Below, in pieces: positions 47,797 through 57,062 of a stretch of DNA of 64,000 nucleotides. Origin of the DNA: Gordonia aichiensis NBRC 108223 (lineage in GTDB: Bacteria > Actinomycetota > Actinomycetes > Mycobacteriales > Mycobacteriaceae); assembly GCF_000332975.1 (NCBI RefSeq), contig NZ_BANR01000058.1:62001-126000 (forward strand). Reading direction: 5' to 3'. The translations under genes were made by a program, and so were the position numbers. The notes under the pieces were generated by a model that saw only the letters and a list, made by a program, of their open reading frames with translations, was not told where the DNA came from and made no database searches. Each line of letters starts with the position of its first letter. The first letter of the stretch is position 1.

Positions 47797-48896
47797 CAGG
47801 GGAGGAGGCGCCCGAGTATGCGGCGACCGATCAGTGCGACACCCGCGGCCGTCCCGACGACCCCGACGATGGCGCCGACCGCGGTGCGCCGGGCACGCAG
47901 CCAGTCTCCGCCGGCCCAATCGGGGTCGGTATCGGCGAGATGGTGCAGATCGGCGAGTTCGTTGACCGGGCGGGGATAGGGCGAGGCGACCGCGGCGCGG
48001 ATGGCGTCTCTCATACTGGTCAGGCCTCCGGGCGGCGGGGACACGAACTCGGTGATGCGGTGCTCGGAGGCTCGCATCGGGTACTGCAGCGAGGTGACCA
48101 GCTCTTCGGTCAGCGCTGCTGGGGCTGGAGTGACGATGCCCCCGACCTTACCCGCGAGCCGCGTGCTGATCGAGGGAACCCGCACGCGGGCCCGAGGCAT
48201 CTTGATCGCGCGAAGGTACTCGTCGAGGATCGACCGGTAGACACCCGTGTCCGGTCCGGCGATGTCGTAGGAACCCGCAGGTAGTGACGGGTCGGCTGCC
48301 GCGACGAGGTAGTGGATGACATCCCGGATCGAGATGGGGTCCATCGGGTTGTCGATCCAGCCGGGTTCGGGAATCACCGGGAATCGGTCGGCGAGGTAGC
48401 GCAGGATCTCGAACGACGTCGAGCCCGCGCCGAGAATGACCGCCGCACGCAACCAGACGACCTCGGCGCCGCCTTCGATGGACAGCCCCTCGCCGACATC
48501 GGCCCGGCTGCGCAGGTGTGCTGACATCTTGTCGCCGTCGGGTACGAAACCACCCAGGTAGATGATGCGAGCGATGCCGAGGGTGCGAGCGGCCTGCGCG
48601 ACGTTGTGCGCCGCAGCGCGGTCGCCGTCGGCGAAGTCGGCCTGCCCGATCCCGTGCACGAGGTAGTAGATGGCGTCGACGGGATGTCCGCCCGCGCTCG
48701 CCGCGTCGAGCGCGGCACGCACCGAGTCGGCGTCGTCGACGTCCATCTCGACGGCGGTGACCTCGTCGGCCCATCCGTACCGGGACAGTCGCTTCGGCGA
48801 GCGCGACGCGACGACGACCTCGTGGCCGTCGTCGAGAAGTGCTTGGACCAGTCGTGAGCCGACGTATCCGGTCGCGCCGGTTACCAGTAGTCGCAT
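47796..48896 (-). CDS. NAD(P)-binding Rossmann protein (extended SDR/NmrA-like)
   Basis: A 366-aa protein. The N-terminal VTGATGYVGSRLVQALL binds NAD(P); IYYLVHGIG and IIYLGGF follow, lacking the classical YxxxK. A long C-terminal part ends with a hydrophobic helix (TAVGAIVGVVGTAAGVALIG), so it may be membrane-tethered. TATCGT seven bases before ATG 48896 suggests a leaderless mRNA and disfavours GTG 48905, which overlaps that box. Substrate unknown. Confidence 0.82.
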   Translation of the reverse strand: MRLLVTGATGYVGSRLVQALLDDGHEVVVASRSPKRLSRYGWADEVTAVEMDVDDADSVRAALDAASAGGHPVDAIYYLVHGIGQADFADGDRAAAHNVAQAARTLGIARIIYLGGFVPDGDKMSAHLRSRADVGEGLSIEGGAEVVWLRAAVILGAGSTSFEILRYLADRFPVIPEPGWIDNPMDPISIRDVIHYLVAAADPSLPAGSYDIAGPDTGVYRSILDEYLRAIKMPRARVRVPSISTRLAGKVGGIVTPAPAALTEELVTSLQYPMRASEHRITEFVSPPPGGLTSMRDAIRAAVASPYPRPVNELADLHHLADTDPDWAGGDWLRARRTAVGAIVGVVGTAAGVALIGRRILGRLLP

Positions 48897-48965
48897 TTCC
48901 GCCACGATAGCGAGCGCGGGAGGACGTGGCCCACTCGTGATTGCCTGGTCACGAGACCATCACGG

Positions 48966-49001
48966 TCACGCGACCACGAGGGATCACGCGCCCACGAGGA
49001 G
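48966..49001. repeat. Two 18-bp tandem repeats
   Basis: TCACGCGaCCACGAGGgA and TCACGCGcCCACGAGGaG lie head to tail, with a more degenerate copy just before (about 48947-48965), in the gap between the SDR and WYL genes. Confidence 0.7.
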
Positions 49002-49036
49002 AACGCGAGCGGGCGGGCGGAAGTGCTCTGCACGAT

Positions 49037-50005
49037 CTATGCGCGGCGGTATCGCTCGGCGAGTTGGAGGTGCCGCTGTGCAACCGCTCGGCACTCCTCG
49101 CGGAGTGCAGGAGGTTCGAGAACCGAGAAGTCGGCGTCGAAGGCGTGTAGCCACCGCGCGATGGAGGTCAGCGACGTCGCGTAGAGCGTGACGTCGCAGC
49201 TCGAGCCGTCGCCGAACTCGATTGTGCCCCAAGCGTCGTCGACCATGGCTTCGACGATCGCCAGCGGCGCGTGGACACGCACGCGAGCGGTGGCCGACCG
49301 GTAGGCCGCGCCGAGGCTGCGGGCCAGATACGCCGCGGCACCGCCCTCGGGGAGTTCGCGGGGCGAAAAGCGCGCGCCGTTGGGGGTTTTGACTCTCATA
49401 CGGTCCACCCGGAACGAGCGCCAGTCGTCGCGGTCGGGGTCCCAGGACACGAGGTACCAGCGAGATCCCTTGCGCACCAGGCGGTACGGTTCGACCTCGC
49501 GTCGACTCCCGGTGCCGTCGTGGCGCTGGTAGTCGAAACGCAGACGCTCGTGGCGATGGCACGCGGTGGCGATGTCGGAGAGAACCGCGGCGGCTACCTC
49601 GGTATCGCGCCGTCCCTGAGGAAGGGAATCGAGTGTCAGGGCATCGAGACGATGACGCAACCGCGAGGGCATCACCTGTCGCAACTTTGCGAGTGCTCCC
49701 GCGGAGGCCTCGGTCATGTCGCTGACGGCAGCGCTGCCGATCGCGTTGAGGCCGAGTGCGACGGCGAGTACCTCCTGGTCGTCGAGCAGCAACGGGGGCA
49801 TCTCCGCGCCTGCGCCCAAGCGGTAGCCGCCGCCGACGCCGACTGTCGAGTCGACGGGATAACCGAGGTCACGGAGCTTGTCGATGTCACGTCTGACCGT
49901 GCGCGTCGTGATGTTCAGTCGTCGGGCGAGGTCGTCACCCGACCATTCCTGCCGCATCTGAAGCAGGGACAGGAGCTGGAGGAGCCGTGCCGACGAATCG
50001 AGCAT
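49037..50005 (-). CDS. WYL-domain transcriptional regulator
   Basis: A 322-aa protein. The HTH_11 domain (residues 1-60; WSGDDLARRLNITTRTVRRDI) is followed by a WYL domain with VRKGSRWYLVSWDPDRDDWRSFRVDR (about 175-205) and the WCX tail. These regulators sense nucleic acids or small ligands; many control DNA-damage or defence genes, others metabolism. The gene is monocistronic; no defence genes lie nearby. The target is unknown. Confidence 0.85.
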   Translation of the reverse strand: MLDSSARLLQLLSLLQMRQEWSGDDLARRLNITTRTVRRDIDKLRDLGYPVDSTVGVGGGYRLGAGAEMPPLLLDDQEVLAVALGLNAIGSAAVSDMTEASAGALAKLRQVMPSRLRHRLDALTLDSLPQGRRDTEVAAAVLSDIATACHRHERLRFDYQRHDGTGSRREVEPYRLVRKGSRWYLVSWDPDRDDWRSFRVDRMRVKTPNGARFSPRELPEGGAAAYLARSLGAAYRSATARVRVHAPLAIVEAMVDDAWGTIEFGDGSSCDVTLYATSLTSIARWLHAFDADFSVLEPPALREECRAVAQRHLQLAERYRRA

Positions 50006-50062
50006 GCGGTCATTGTCGCCCGGATTGCGGACACAAGTGGTCCTCGATACGACTGTGCGGTG

Positions 50063-51046
50063 TCACTTCGCGTGGCGGGTGAAGAACTGCCAGATGAGTG
50101 AGGTCGCCGAGATCGAATTGCTCAGCTGACCGGCCTTCGACGGACTTCCGGTGGAACCGGGCCACACGTGCGCGCCGCCGTTGATCCGGTAATGGGTGAT
50201 CTCGTGGCCCGACGCCGCGCAGAACGGCCAGTCGACGCGCGTCACGTATCGGTTGACGGGGAACTCGAGAGGCTGTGGGAAACAGCGGTCGCGCGCAGCC
50301 CATCCCGAGAGCCAGGTCATCACCGGGGTGTAGGCACCGCCGTGGCGTACACCGCCGCCGTAGTGGATGGTCTGATCGGCGGTGCCGTGGAAGTCGATGA
50401 TCGACGCTGGTGGAGCGCCGGGGCAGTTGGGGCGGCCGACGTCGTAGAACGCCCCGCTCACCACGGCGTAGGCGGCGAAATCGGAGGGCATGCGGCACGC
50501 GAGCATGGCGACGAGCCCACCGCCGTTCGACCGGCCGACCGCATAGGTGCGAGCGGGATCGATACACGCGCCGGCGCTGACCTCACGCAGGATGGACCTG
50601 GTGAACGCGACGTCGTCGGCGCGAGGCGAGGAGTAGGGAGCGCCCTCCCAGGAGACGAGTCCGTCGGTGCCGCGCAACCCCTCGGGGTAGACCACGATCG
50701 CAGGCAGTTGCCCGAGTTGCGTGAACCGGGCGAAGGTCGCGGCGGGCTCAGCGTGACCGTGGAAGGCGAGGATCAACGGATACGCCGAGTGTCCGCTGTA
50801 CCCGGCGGGCACGGTCACGCTGTAACCGCGTTCGACGCCATCGACCTCGGTGGTGTGCTTGGACGTCCCCGGTGCGAGCCGATGCGGACCCGCGCAGCCG
50901 GAGAGATCGGCCGCCCCGCGCAACGGTTGCGCAGCGTTCGCCGCTGGCACGGTCTCGGCAACCGAGACGACGGCGAGGACGATGAGCACACCGAGGGCGA
51001 CGGAGATCGCAGAGCGCCAAGCGCTGCGTCGGGCGGATTGCGGCAC
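50063..51046 (-). CDS. Secreted LpqC/PHB-depolymerase-like esterase
   Basis: A 327-aa exported alpha/beta-hydrolase. The signal peptide has a hydrophobic core ISVALGVLIVLAVVSVA (about 14-30) and a likely cleavage at ANA-AQ near residue 39. The triad is S173 (GRSNGG), D224 (FHGTADQ) and H293 (GGAHVWPG), as in poly(3-hydroxybutyrate) depolymerase/feruloyl esterase-type enzymes. GTG 51046 is six bases after a TATTCT -10 box (51058-51053): probably leaderless. Substrate unknown. Confidence 0.8.
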   Translation of the reverse strand: MPQSARRSAWRSAISVALGVLIVLAVVSVAETVPAANAAQPLRGAADLSGCAGPHRLAPGTSKHTTEVDGVERGYSVTVPAGYSGHSAYPLILAFHGHAEPAATFARFTQLGQLPAIVVYPEGLRGTDGLVSWEGAPYSSPRADDVAFTRSILREVSAGACIDPARTYAVGRSNGGGLVAMLACRMPSDFAAYAVVSGAFYDVGRPNCPGAPPASIIDFHGTADQTIHYGGGVRHGGAYTPVMTWLSGWAARDRCFPQPLEFPVNRYVTRVDWPFCAASGHEITHYRINGGAHVWPGSTGSPSKAGQLSNSISATSLIWQFFTRHAK

Positions 51047-51212
51047 GCACAAAGAATAGTGGGTGCGACCGACAACGGAGCGACCCACGCAGGGCATCCG
51101 GGGATCCCTGTTATCAGGGCAGCCCGGGCATCCAGGGGTCCGTGCATTTTGGGCTTCTGGGCATTCTGGCGCAGTCGTGCCGATCCGGCTGTGCTGCGGG
51201 ACCGGGTTTGCG

Positions 51213-52610
51213 ATGCTGAGCGACATGCAGATGCGTGGACGGTGTGCGACAAGACTCGGTAGGAGCGTCATCCGGGAGCGCCGTCGACGAGGACTCGCAG
51301 CGCCGCTGATGGTGCTGGCGTCCGCGCTGCTCGCGACGGTCTGGGTACTGCCCGCGCAAGCGATTGCTGCGCCGGTGACAGCGGGACCGGGCACGTTGCC
51401 GCAGGGATTCCTGTGGGGCGTGTCGTCGTCGGGCTTCCAATCAGAAGGACTCCGCTCGGGAGGATCGTCGCCCGACAGCAACTGGAGCAGGTACGTCGCG
51501 GCAGGCAAAGTCGACGACCCCGTGGGGACGGCCGTCGACTTCCGACACCGCTACCGCTCGGATATCGCACTCGCGAAGTCGTTGGGCGTCAAGGTGTATC
51601 GCGTGTCGGTCGAATGGGCCCGCATCGAGCCGCGGCCGGGGGTCGTCGACCGGCGAGAGCTCGCCTACTACGACGACATGATCGCCGCGATCGTCGGCGC
51701 CGGAATGCGCCCGATGATCACTCTCGACCACTGGGTCTACCCGGGCTGGGTGGCCTCGCGTGGCGGATGGTCGAACGCCTCGACGCCGACGGCCTGGCTA
51801 CGCAACGCCCGATTCGTCGTCGACAGGTATGCGCGCTACGACCCGCTCTGGATCACGATCAACGAACCCGCGGTCTACATCCTCAACGAGGTACGCATGG
51901 GCGGGCTGTCCGCGAGTGCCGCCGCGAGCATGCGTGATCGGCTCGTCGACGTGCACACGTCGATCTATCGCTACATCCATCAGCGCCAACCGGGTGCCCA
52001 GGTGTCCTCGAACATCGCCTACGTGCCGACGGTGGAGCCGGTCCTCGACGCCGCGTTCGTCGACCGCGTGCGCGACTCCCTCGACTTCATCGGACTCGAC
52101 TACTACTACTCGGCGTCGGTGCGCGACCTGAGCGCGATCAACGCCGCGACGGACACCGCGTGGAATGCCTCGGTATCCGCAGACGGCATCTACTATGCAT
52201 TGCGCGACCTCGCACGGCGTTATCCGGGCAAGCCGCTCTACATCATCGAGACGGGGATGCCGACCGAGAACGGTAAGCCGCGCCGCGACGGCTATCGACG
52301 CGGTGACCACCTCCGCGACCTCGTCTACTGGGTTTCCCGGGCGCGCGCCGACCGCATCCCGGTCATCGGATTCAACTACTGGAGTTTGACCGACAACTAC
52401 GAATGGGGTTCGTACACACCACGATTCGGACTGTATACGGTCGACGTCAAGACGGATCCGACGCTGCGCAGACAGCCGACCGATGCGGTCTCCGCGTATC
52501 GCGACGTCACCGCACACAACGGGGTAGGGCAGGCGTATCGTCCGACTCGGCCGGCGCAATGGTGCTCGTTGGCGGCAGCCCCCGCGAGTTGCACCCAGCC
52601 CGTGCACTGA
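51213..52610 (+). CDS. Secreted glycoside hydrolase family 1 protein
   Basis: A 465-aa exported GH1 beta-glycosidase. An Arg-rich N-region and hydrophobic helix end at VLPAQAIAA (cleavage near residue 52). The acid/base is E218 in TINEPAV; the nucleophile is probably E346 in YIIETGMP, where the family norm is ITENG. FNYWSLTDNYEWGSYTPRFGLY is conserved. Most GH1 enzymes are cytoplasmic, so export is notable. ATG 51213, 51225 or 51231 are all possible starts. Confidence 0.85.
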   Translation: MLSDMQMRGRCATRLGRSVIRERRRRGLAAPLMVLASALLATVWVLPAQAIAAPVTAGPGTLPQGFLWGVSSSGFQSEGLRSGGSSPDSNWSRYVAAGKVDDPVGTAVDFRHRYRSDIALAKSLGVKVYRVSVEWARIEPRPGVVDRRELAYYDDMIAAIVGAGMRPMITLDHWVYPGWVASRGGWSNASTPTAWLRNARFVVDRYARYDPLWITINEPAVYILNEVRMGGLSASAAASMRDRLVDVHTSIYRYIHQRQPGAQVSSNIAYVPTVEPVLDAAFVDRVRDSLDFIGLDYYYSASVRDLSAINAATDTAWNASVSADGIYYALRDLARRYPGKPLYIIETGMPTENGKPRRDGYRRGDHLRDLVYWVSRARADRIPVIGFNYWSLTDNYEWGSYTPRFGLYTVDVKTDPTLRRQPTDAVSAYRDVTAHNGVGQAYRPTRPAQWCSLAAAPASCTQPVH

Positions 52611-52697
52611 TCGATCGAACCGCCCGCATCGTCGAGTTCGGTCATCGATGCAGGCAAGCGGTTTACACACCCACTCCACCTACCGAAAGGCGAGGAC

Positions 52698-53525
52698 ATG
52701 GCACACACCGTCGTCGACAAGGACGCGATCACCGCTGCGCTGCGAGCCGAATGGTCTGCCTTGCGGACGCTGGCCGGGCAGTTCACCGATGAGCAGTGGT
52801 CGGCGTCGTCGGTACTGCCGGGCTGGACCAACGCCGACATCGTCGCCCACATCATCGGCACCGAGAGCATGCTCGCGGGGCGCGATGTCGAGGCCGCTGA
52901 CGACATCACCGCTCGCTCGCACGTCAGGAATCCGATCGGTGAACTCAACGAGCGATGGGTGGACCACTTCCGCGGCAAGTCGCGCGATGAGGTGCTCGCT
53001 GCGCTCGACGAGATCATCGAGGTCCGCACTGCGGCACTTCTGGCGATGTCGCCGGAGGAGTTCGACGCGGAGAGCGCCACACCTGCCGGTCCGGACACCT
53101 ATGGGCGATTCATGCGTATCCGCGTCTTCGACTGCTGGATCCACGAGATCGACCTGCGCGACGCGCTTGCCGACGGTTCGGTACCGTCCGATCCGGTCCC
53201 CGCGGGCGCGGCCCTCGACGAGATCTCCGCGTCGCTGCCGTTCGTGGTGGGCAAGCGCGCCGCAGCCCCCGACGGCAGTACCGTTCGCTTCGAAGTCGTC
53301 GGAAGTGCACCTCGTGTCGTCCGGGTCGCGGTGAACGGCCGGGCCGGTCTCGTCGATGCATTCGAGGGAGGCGATGACGCCGCCGACGTCACCCTCCACG
53401 TCGACGGCGTCGAACTCGCTCGACTGGCGGGAGGGCGACGCGATGCCGATCCGAGTGCGGTCATCGTCACCGGCGATGACGAGCTCGCGAGGGCCGTGAT
53501 CGCCCGCCTCGACTATGTGATCTGA
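52698..53525 (+). CDS. Mycothiol-dependent maleylpyruvate isomerase-like (MDMPI/DinB) protein
   Basis: A 275-aa actinobacterial protein. The N-terminal DinB-like four-helix domain has LPGWTNADIVAHIIGTES with the metal His, and CWIHEIDLRDAL provides the second His pair. The C-terminal SCP2-like domain is at about 175-275. Family members use mycothiol; specific reactions include maleylpyruvate isomerisation, but most are uncharacterised. AAAGGCGAGG precedes the ATG. Confidence 0.82.
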   Translation: MAHTVVDKDAITAALRAEWSALRTLAGQFTDEQWSASSVLPGWTNADIVAHIIGTESMLAGRDVEAADDITARSHVRNPIGELNERWVDHFRGKSRDEVLAALDEIIEVRTAALLAMSPEEFDAESATPAGPDTYGRFMRIRVFDCWIHEIDLRDALADGSVPSDPVPAGAALDEISASLPFVVGKRAAAPDGSTVRFEVVGSAPRVVRVAVNGRAGLVDAFEGGDDAADVTLHVDGVELARLAGGRRDADPSAVIVTGDDELARAVIARLDYVI

Positions 53526-53641
53526 CGTGTCGAACGGGCTTTCTATCGAGGTTTGAGATACCGCATCAATGGATCTGCGGAACGAAAAAATTTGTCATTC
53601 AGACAGCCGATTCCGAGGGTTTTGACCACCATTTCGTGCGT

Positions 53642-54466
53642 TCATGGCACAAATGGTTCGGGATCTCGAAGGGAGTGTCCGCGCCCGAATCGCCTCGCTT
53701 CGACACCGGACATCGTGCGTGCGGGCAACGGATCGCTCAGCAGAGTGCGTACCAATCCCGTTGACGGGCCGAGCTCGTCGTCACTGCCGACAACGACGAC
53801 ATTGCCGGTTCGACGTCCCTTGAGCATTGCGGGATCGGCGATGAGCATGACATTGGCGAACACGTCGGCGACCGCCGCCGCATCGGCGCGCACCAGATCG
53901 AGGGTCCGCGCGTCTCCGCAGTTCGCCAGATAGAGCCCGCCAGGTGTCAACACCCGCTTCACGGCCTGCACGAATTCGACGGTGGTTAGATGTGACGGCG
54001 TGCGTGCGTCGGCAAACGCATCGCGAATCACGACGTCTCGGGAACCCTCGGTGAGCGACTCGGTCACTGTGCGCGCATCGCCGACTCGGATACGCAGCCG
54101 AGGTGCGCGAGGCAGATCGAACCATTCGCGCACGAGGCGGGCGAGTTCGGCGTCGATCTCGACGGCGACCTGCCTCGCACGCGGATAGCGATCGGCGAGA
54201 GTGCGCGCGAGCGCACACGCGGCACCGCCGAGGTGCAGAACTCGTAGCGGCGTCGACGCATCGGGGAAGCGATCGTCGATGACGGCAGCCATCTGGCGCA
54301 GATACTCGAAATCGAGAGCCGACGGGTCGTCGGGGTGGATGTGCGAACTATGGGTTCCATTGATCAGCAGCAACCAGCCGCCCGAGATCGGGTCGGCGAC
54401 GACCTCCGCGGTGCCGGTATCGATCGGGTGGCTACCCGGAACGGGTGCGCGACGGGGTGTGGCCAT
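53642..54466 (-). CDS. Spermidine-synthase-like methyltransferase-fold protein
   Basis: A 274-aa protein of the spermidine synthase/SpeE-like Rossmann group. VLHLGGAACALARTLADRYP is the SAM-type nucleotide site, and VEIDAELARLVREWFDL, RIRVGDARTV and VIRDAFADARTPSHL follow. The polyamine-site DAF motif is present. No speD or other polyamine genes are nearby, so the product is uncertain. TATCGT six bases before ATG 54466 indicates a leaderless mRNA sharing a promoter region with cobD. Confidence 0.82.
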   Translation of the reverse strand: MATPRRAPVPGSHPIDTGTAEVVADPISGGWLLLINGTHSSHIHPDDPSALDFEYLRQMAAVIDDRFPDASTPLRVLHLGGAACALARTLADRYPRARQVAVEIDAELARLVREWFDLPRAPRLRIRVGDARTVTESLTEGSRDVVIRDAFADARTPSHLTTVEFVQAVKRVLTPGGLYLANCGDARTLDLVRADAAAVADVFANVMLIADPAMLKGRRTGNVVVVGSDDELGPSTGLVRTLLSDPLPARTMSGVEARRFGRGHSLRDPEPFVP

Positions 54467-54472
54467 GCGATG

Positions 54473-54482
54473 ACGATACGAT
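54473..54482. promoter_or_regulatory. Overlapping divergent -10 boxes
   Basis: ACGATACGAT contains TACGAT (forward, 54477-54482, six bases before cobD GTG 54489) and TATCGT (reverse, 54478-54473, six bases before ATG 54466). Both start codons would be leaderless, and the two polymerases cannot bind at once. Confidence 0.55.
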
Positions 54483-54488
54483 CGCGCG

Positions 54489-55514
54489 GTGCGTCGCGTC
54501 CCCACCAGTACCGCCCAACGCTCGCAGGCCCAAGCACCCCGGCGGACCGCTCTCGACATCCCGGTGGGACTGTGTCTCGGATTCGTGCTCGACCGCGCGG
54601 TCGGCGATCCGCGTCGGTGGCATCCGGTGGCAGGTATAGGGCACCTCATCGGGCGGCTCGAGCAGCAAATGTACGCCGACTCCCGCGGGGCTGGGGCGTT
54701 GTTCGCCCTGGCGTCGGTGGGCGCTGCGACCGGAGTCGCGGTCGGCGTCGACCGGGTCGCGAGACACGTCGGATCGCCTGCGTTGCGGGTCGCACTGGTG
54801 GCCGCGACGACGTGGTCGACACTCGGCGGCACCACGCTCGTTCGTGTCGGTCAGCAGGTCGGCGACGGACTCCACGCCGACGACATCGGTGCAGCACGAG
54901 CATTGGTACCCAGCCTGTGCGGGCGAGACCCCGACCAACTCGACGCTGCTGGAATCGTGCGTGCCGCGGTCGAATCGATCGCCGAGAACACCTCGGATGC
55001 CGCCGTGGCCCCGTTGGTGTGGGGCGGGCTCGCAGGTGTACCCGGGCTGGTCGCGTACCGGACGATCAACACTCTCGACTCGATGGTCGGCTACCGCAAC
55101 GAGCGGTATCGACGATTCGGATGGGCCTCGGCCCGACTCGACGACCTCGCGAACCTGATGCCCGCTCGACTCGCAGGAGTGCTCGTCGTCGTACTGGGAC
55201 CCGACGCAAGGGGCGCGTCGCGCGCGTGGCGACGTGATGCCGCAGCACATCCGAGCCCGAACGCGGGGGTCGTCGAATCGTCGTTCGCTGGTGCGCTGGG
55301 TCTACGCCTGGGCGGTCGCACGATCTATCGGCACGGCGTCGAAAATCGTCCGTCCCTCGGAGACGGCCGTCCCCCGGGAGTCGCTGACCTGTACTCGACG
55401 ACGCGCCTGTCGCGCCGGGTGCAACTCGGCGCACTGGCATCGAGCGCGCTCGTCGCCTCCGTGATCGGTGAGGTAAGTCAGCGACGACGGATCAGCCGCC
55501 GTAGCGCTGGGTGA
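54489..55514 (+). CDS. cobD: Adenosylcobinamide-phosphate synthase CobD/CbiB
   Basis: A 341-aa membrane enzyme that joins the aminopropanol arm to adenosylcobyric acid. LDRAVGDPRRWHPVAGIGHLI is the family opening; AAVESIAENTSDAAVAPLVW and YRTINTLDSMVGYRN are the conserved cytoplasmic loops. Three to four hydrophobic segments are present. No cobalamin riboswitch fits in the 22-base gap upstream. The 3' end overlaps the convergent SURF1 gene by 23 bases. It forms, with cobC further on, the remnant cobalamin set also seen around Rv2236c-Rv2231c. Confidence 0.92.
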   Translation: MRRVPTSTAQRSQAQAPRRTALDIPVGLCLGFVLDRAVGDPRRWHPVAGIGHLIGRLEQQMYADSRGAGALFALASVGAATGVAVGVDRVARHVGSPALRVALVAATTWSTLGGTTLVRVGQQVGDGLHADDIGAARALVPSLCGRDPDQLDAAGIVRAAVESIAENTSDAAVAPLVWGGLAGVPGLVAYRTINTLDSMVGYRNERYRRFGWASARLDDLANLMPARLAGVLVVVLGPDARGASRAWRRDAAAHPSPNAGVVESSFAGALGLRLGGRTIYRHGVENRPSLGDGRPPGVADLYSTTRLSRRVQLGALASSALVASVIGEVSQRRRISRRSAG

Positions 55515-56520
55515 GCTTGTCGCGGACATCGTCGGGTGCGTGTTCGGTGTCGGGTCCGAAGCCGATTCGCGAGGTGTCGGAATGCTCGGCGTCGTCGACA
55601 ACGGAGTCGCCGCGCAGCTCGGCACGCAACCGCTTACGGCGAGTTGCGCGATCGGAGCCGACGACCGCCACCGCGTGCGATGACGCTACCGGCGTTCCCG
55701 AGCGTGCGGCGCCGGATGTCTCGTCCACGGTCGCCGTAGTGTCCTCCGCCGACGTCGTACCAGCGGCGTTCGCGGCCCCGCGCGCGCGTCGTCGCTGCTT
55801 GACCTCGGCGTAGATGAAGTATCCGGCCCCGAGGGGAGCCATGATGCCGAATGCGAGCCACTGCAGCCCGTAGGAGAGGTATGGACCCGAATCGAGTTGG
55901 GGGAGCGGGATTTCACCGAGAGCTCCCGGCTGATTCGGTGAGATCTGTATGTAAAACGGGTCCATGGCGGTCGAGGTCGCGCGGGAGAGCTCTGCGGGAT
56001 CGATGGTGTACATCGACAGTGCCCCGTCGACATCCGCGGCGCCGCGGCCGGGCGTCGTACCCTCGCCGGCCCGGATTCGACCGTCGATGGTCACCTCACC
56101 CTGCGGCGGCGCGGGCACCACGGGCGTCTGGCCCTGTTCGGGGCGTACGTATCCGCGGTCGACGACGAGCACCCGGTCGGAACCGGCGACCCGGAAGGGG
56201 GTCAGGACCTCGACGGCCGGACGCTCGTTGACCGATCGCAGCCGGACCAGTGCCTGCTTATCGGTCAGGAAGGTCCCCGTGATGTGGACCTCACGCCACT
56301 CCGTGTCGGATCGGAACCCGGTACCCGGAGGCGAGACGGATGCCAGCGGGACAGGTGCGATCGATACGGCCTGTTCGATGAGGTGATTGCGTTCACTGGT
56401 TCTGCTGTTCTTACCCAGCTGCCACGGGGCGAGGATCGAGAAACACAGCGCCGCGAATGCGACGACCACCACGGCCAGGGCAATCCACCCTGGCCGCAGA
56501 AATGTCCGCAGCACGCGCAT
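55492..56520 (-). CDS. SURF1 family protein
   Basis: A 342-aa membrane protein with two helices (about 12-32 and about 220-242) flanking an extracytoplasmic domain, as in SURF1 factors for cytochrome oxidase assembly. ILAPWQLGKNSRTSERN, LVVDRGYVRPEQG and YLSYGLQWLAFGIM are family hallmarks. A hydrophilic tail of about 95 residues is specific to actinobacteria. TACCGT six bases before ATG 56520 marks a leaderless start. Place equals Rv2235. Confidence 0.88.
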   Translation of the reverse strand: MRVLRTFLRPGWIALAVVVVAFAALCFSILAPWQLGKNSRTSERNHLIEQAVSIAPVPLASVSPPGTGFRSDTEWREVHITGTFLTDKQALVRLRSVNERPAVEVLTPFRVAGSDRVLVVDRGYVRPEQGQTPVVPAPPQGEVTIDGRIRAGEGTTPGRGAADVDGALSMYTIDPAELSRATSTAMDPFYIQISPNQPGALGEIPLPQLDSGPYLSYGLQWLAFGIMAPLGAGYFIYAEVKQRRRARGAANAAGTTSAEDTTATVDETSGAARSGTPVASSHAVAVVGSDRATRRKRLRAELRGDSVVDDAEHSDTSRIGFGPDTEHAPDDVRDKLTQRYGG

Positions 56521-56585
56521 GCTTCAACGGTACCGAGGCGCCCTTGCAGGTGGGCTGCGCGGGGCGCCGTTCGACGGCTCGCGGG

Positions 56586-57062
56586 CTACGTGTTGGCCAG
56601 CCGCTCGTGCACCCAGGCCAACATGCCCGGAACCGCCGCCTCGATCTGCTCGCGCGTGCGCGCGAAATCGTCCTGGGTTCCGTAGTACGGATCGGCGACG
56701 TCGAGGTCGTCGCCTGCGGACGGATCGAAGCTGCGCAACAGGCGGACGCGGTCGCCGAGACGTTTGCGCTCGAGATCCTTGGCGTGGCCCGAATCCATGG
56801 CGACGAGCAGGTCGGCGTCGAAGTCGTCGGGAGCCAGCTGCGCTGCCGTGTGTGCATCGGAGTAGCCGTGGGCGAGCAGTTCGGTGCGTGCTCGATTGTC
56901 TGCGGGTTCGCCGACGTGCCAGCCACTCGTGCCGCGGCTGGTGACGCGGACCCGATCAGCCAGCCCCGCGTCTTCGACGGCAGATCGGAAAATGTTCTGT
57001 GCCATGGGTGACCGGCAGATGTTGCCGGTGCACACGAAACAGACCTCCAGTTGATCAGACAC
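56586..57062 (-). CDS. ptpA: Low-molecular-weight protein tyrosine phosphatase
   Basis: A 158-aa LMW-PTP. The active loop is C11-TGNICR17-S and the general acid is D124 in ADPYYG. M. tuberculosis PtpA (Rv2234) is secreted to dephosphorylate host proteins; here the same gene order suggests orthology, but a non-pathogen role in the cell is likely. The start overlaps the end of the HAD gene by eight bases (GTGTCTGA). Confidence 0.93.
   Translation of the reverse strand: MSDQLEVCFVCTGNICRSPMAQNIFRSAVEDAGLADRVRVTSRGTSGWHVGEPADNRARTELLAHGYSDAHTAAQLAPDDFDADLLVAMDSGHAKDLERKRLGDRVRLLRSFDPSAGDDLDVADPYYGTQDDFARTREQIEAAVPGMLAWVHERLANT

Noticed and set aside
54467-54488. Cobalamin riboswitch before cobD
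   Set aside because: Only 22 bases separate the divergent genes; no space for the aptamer.
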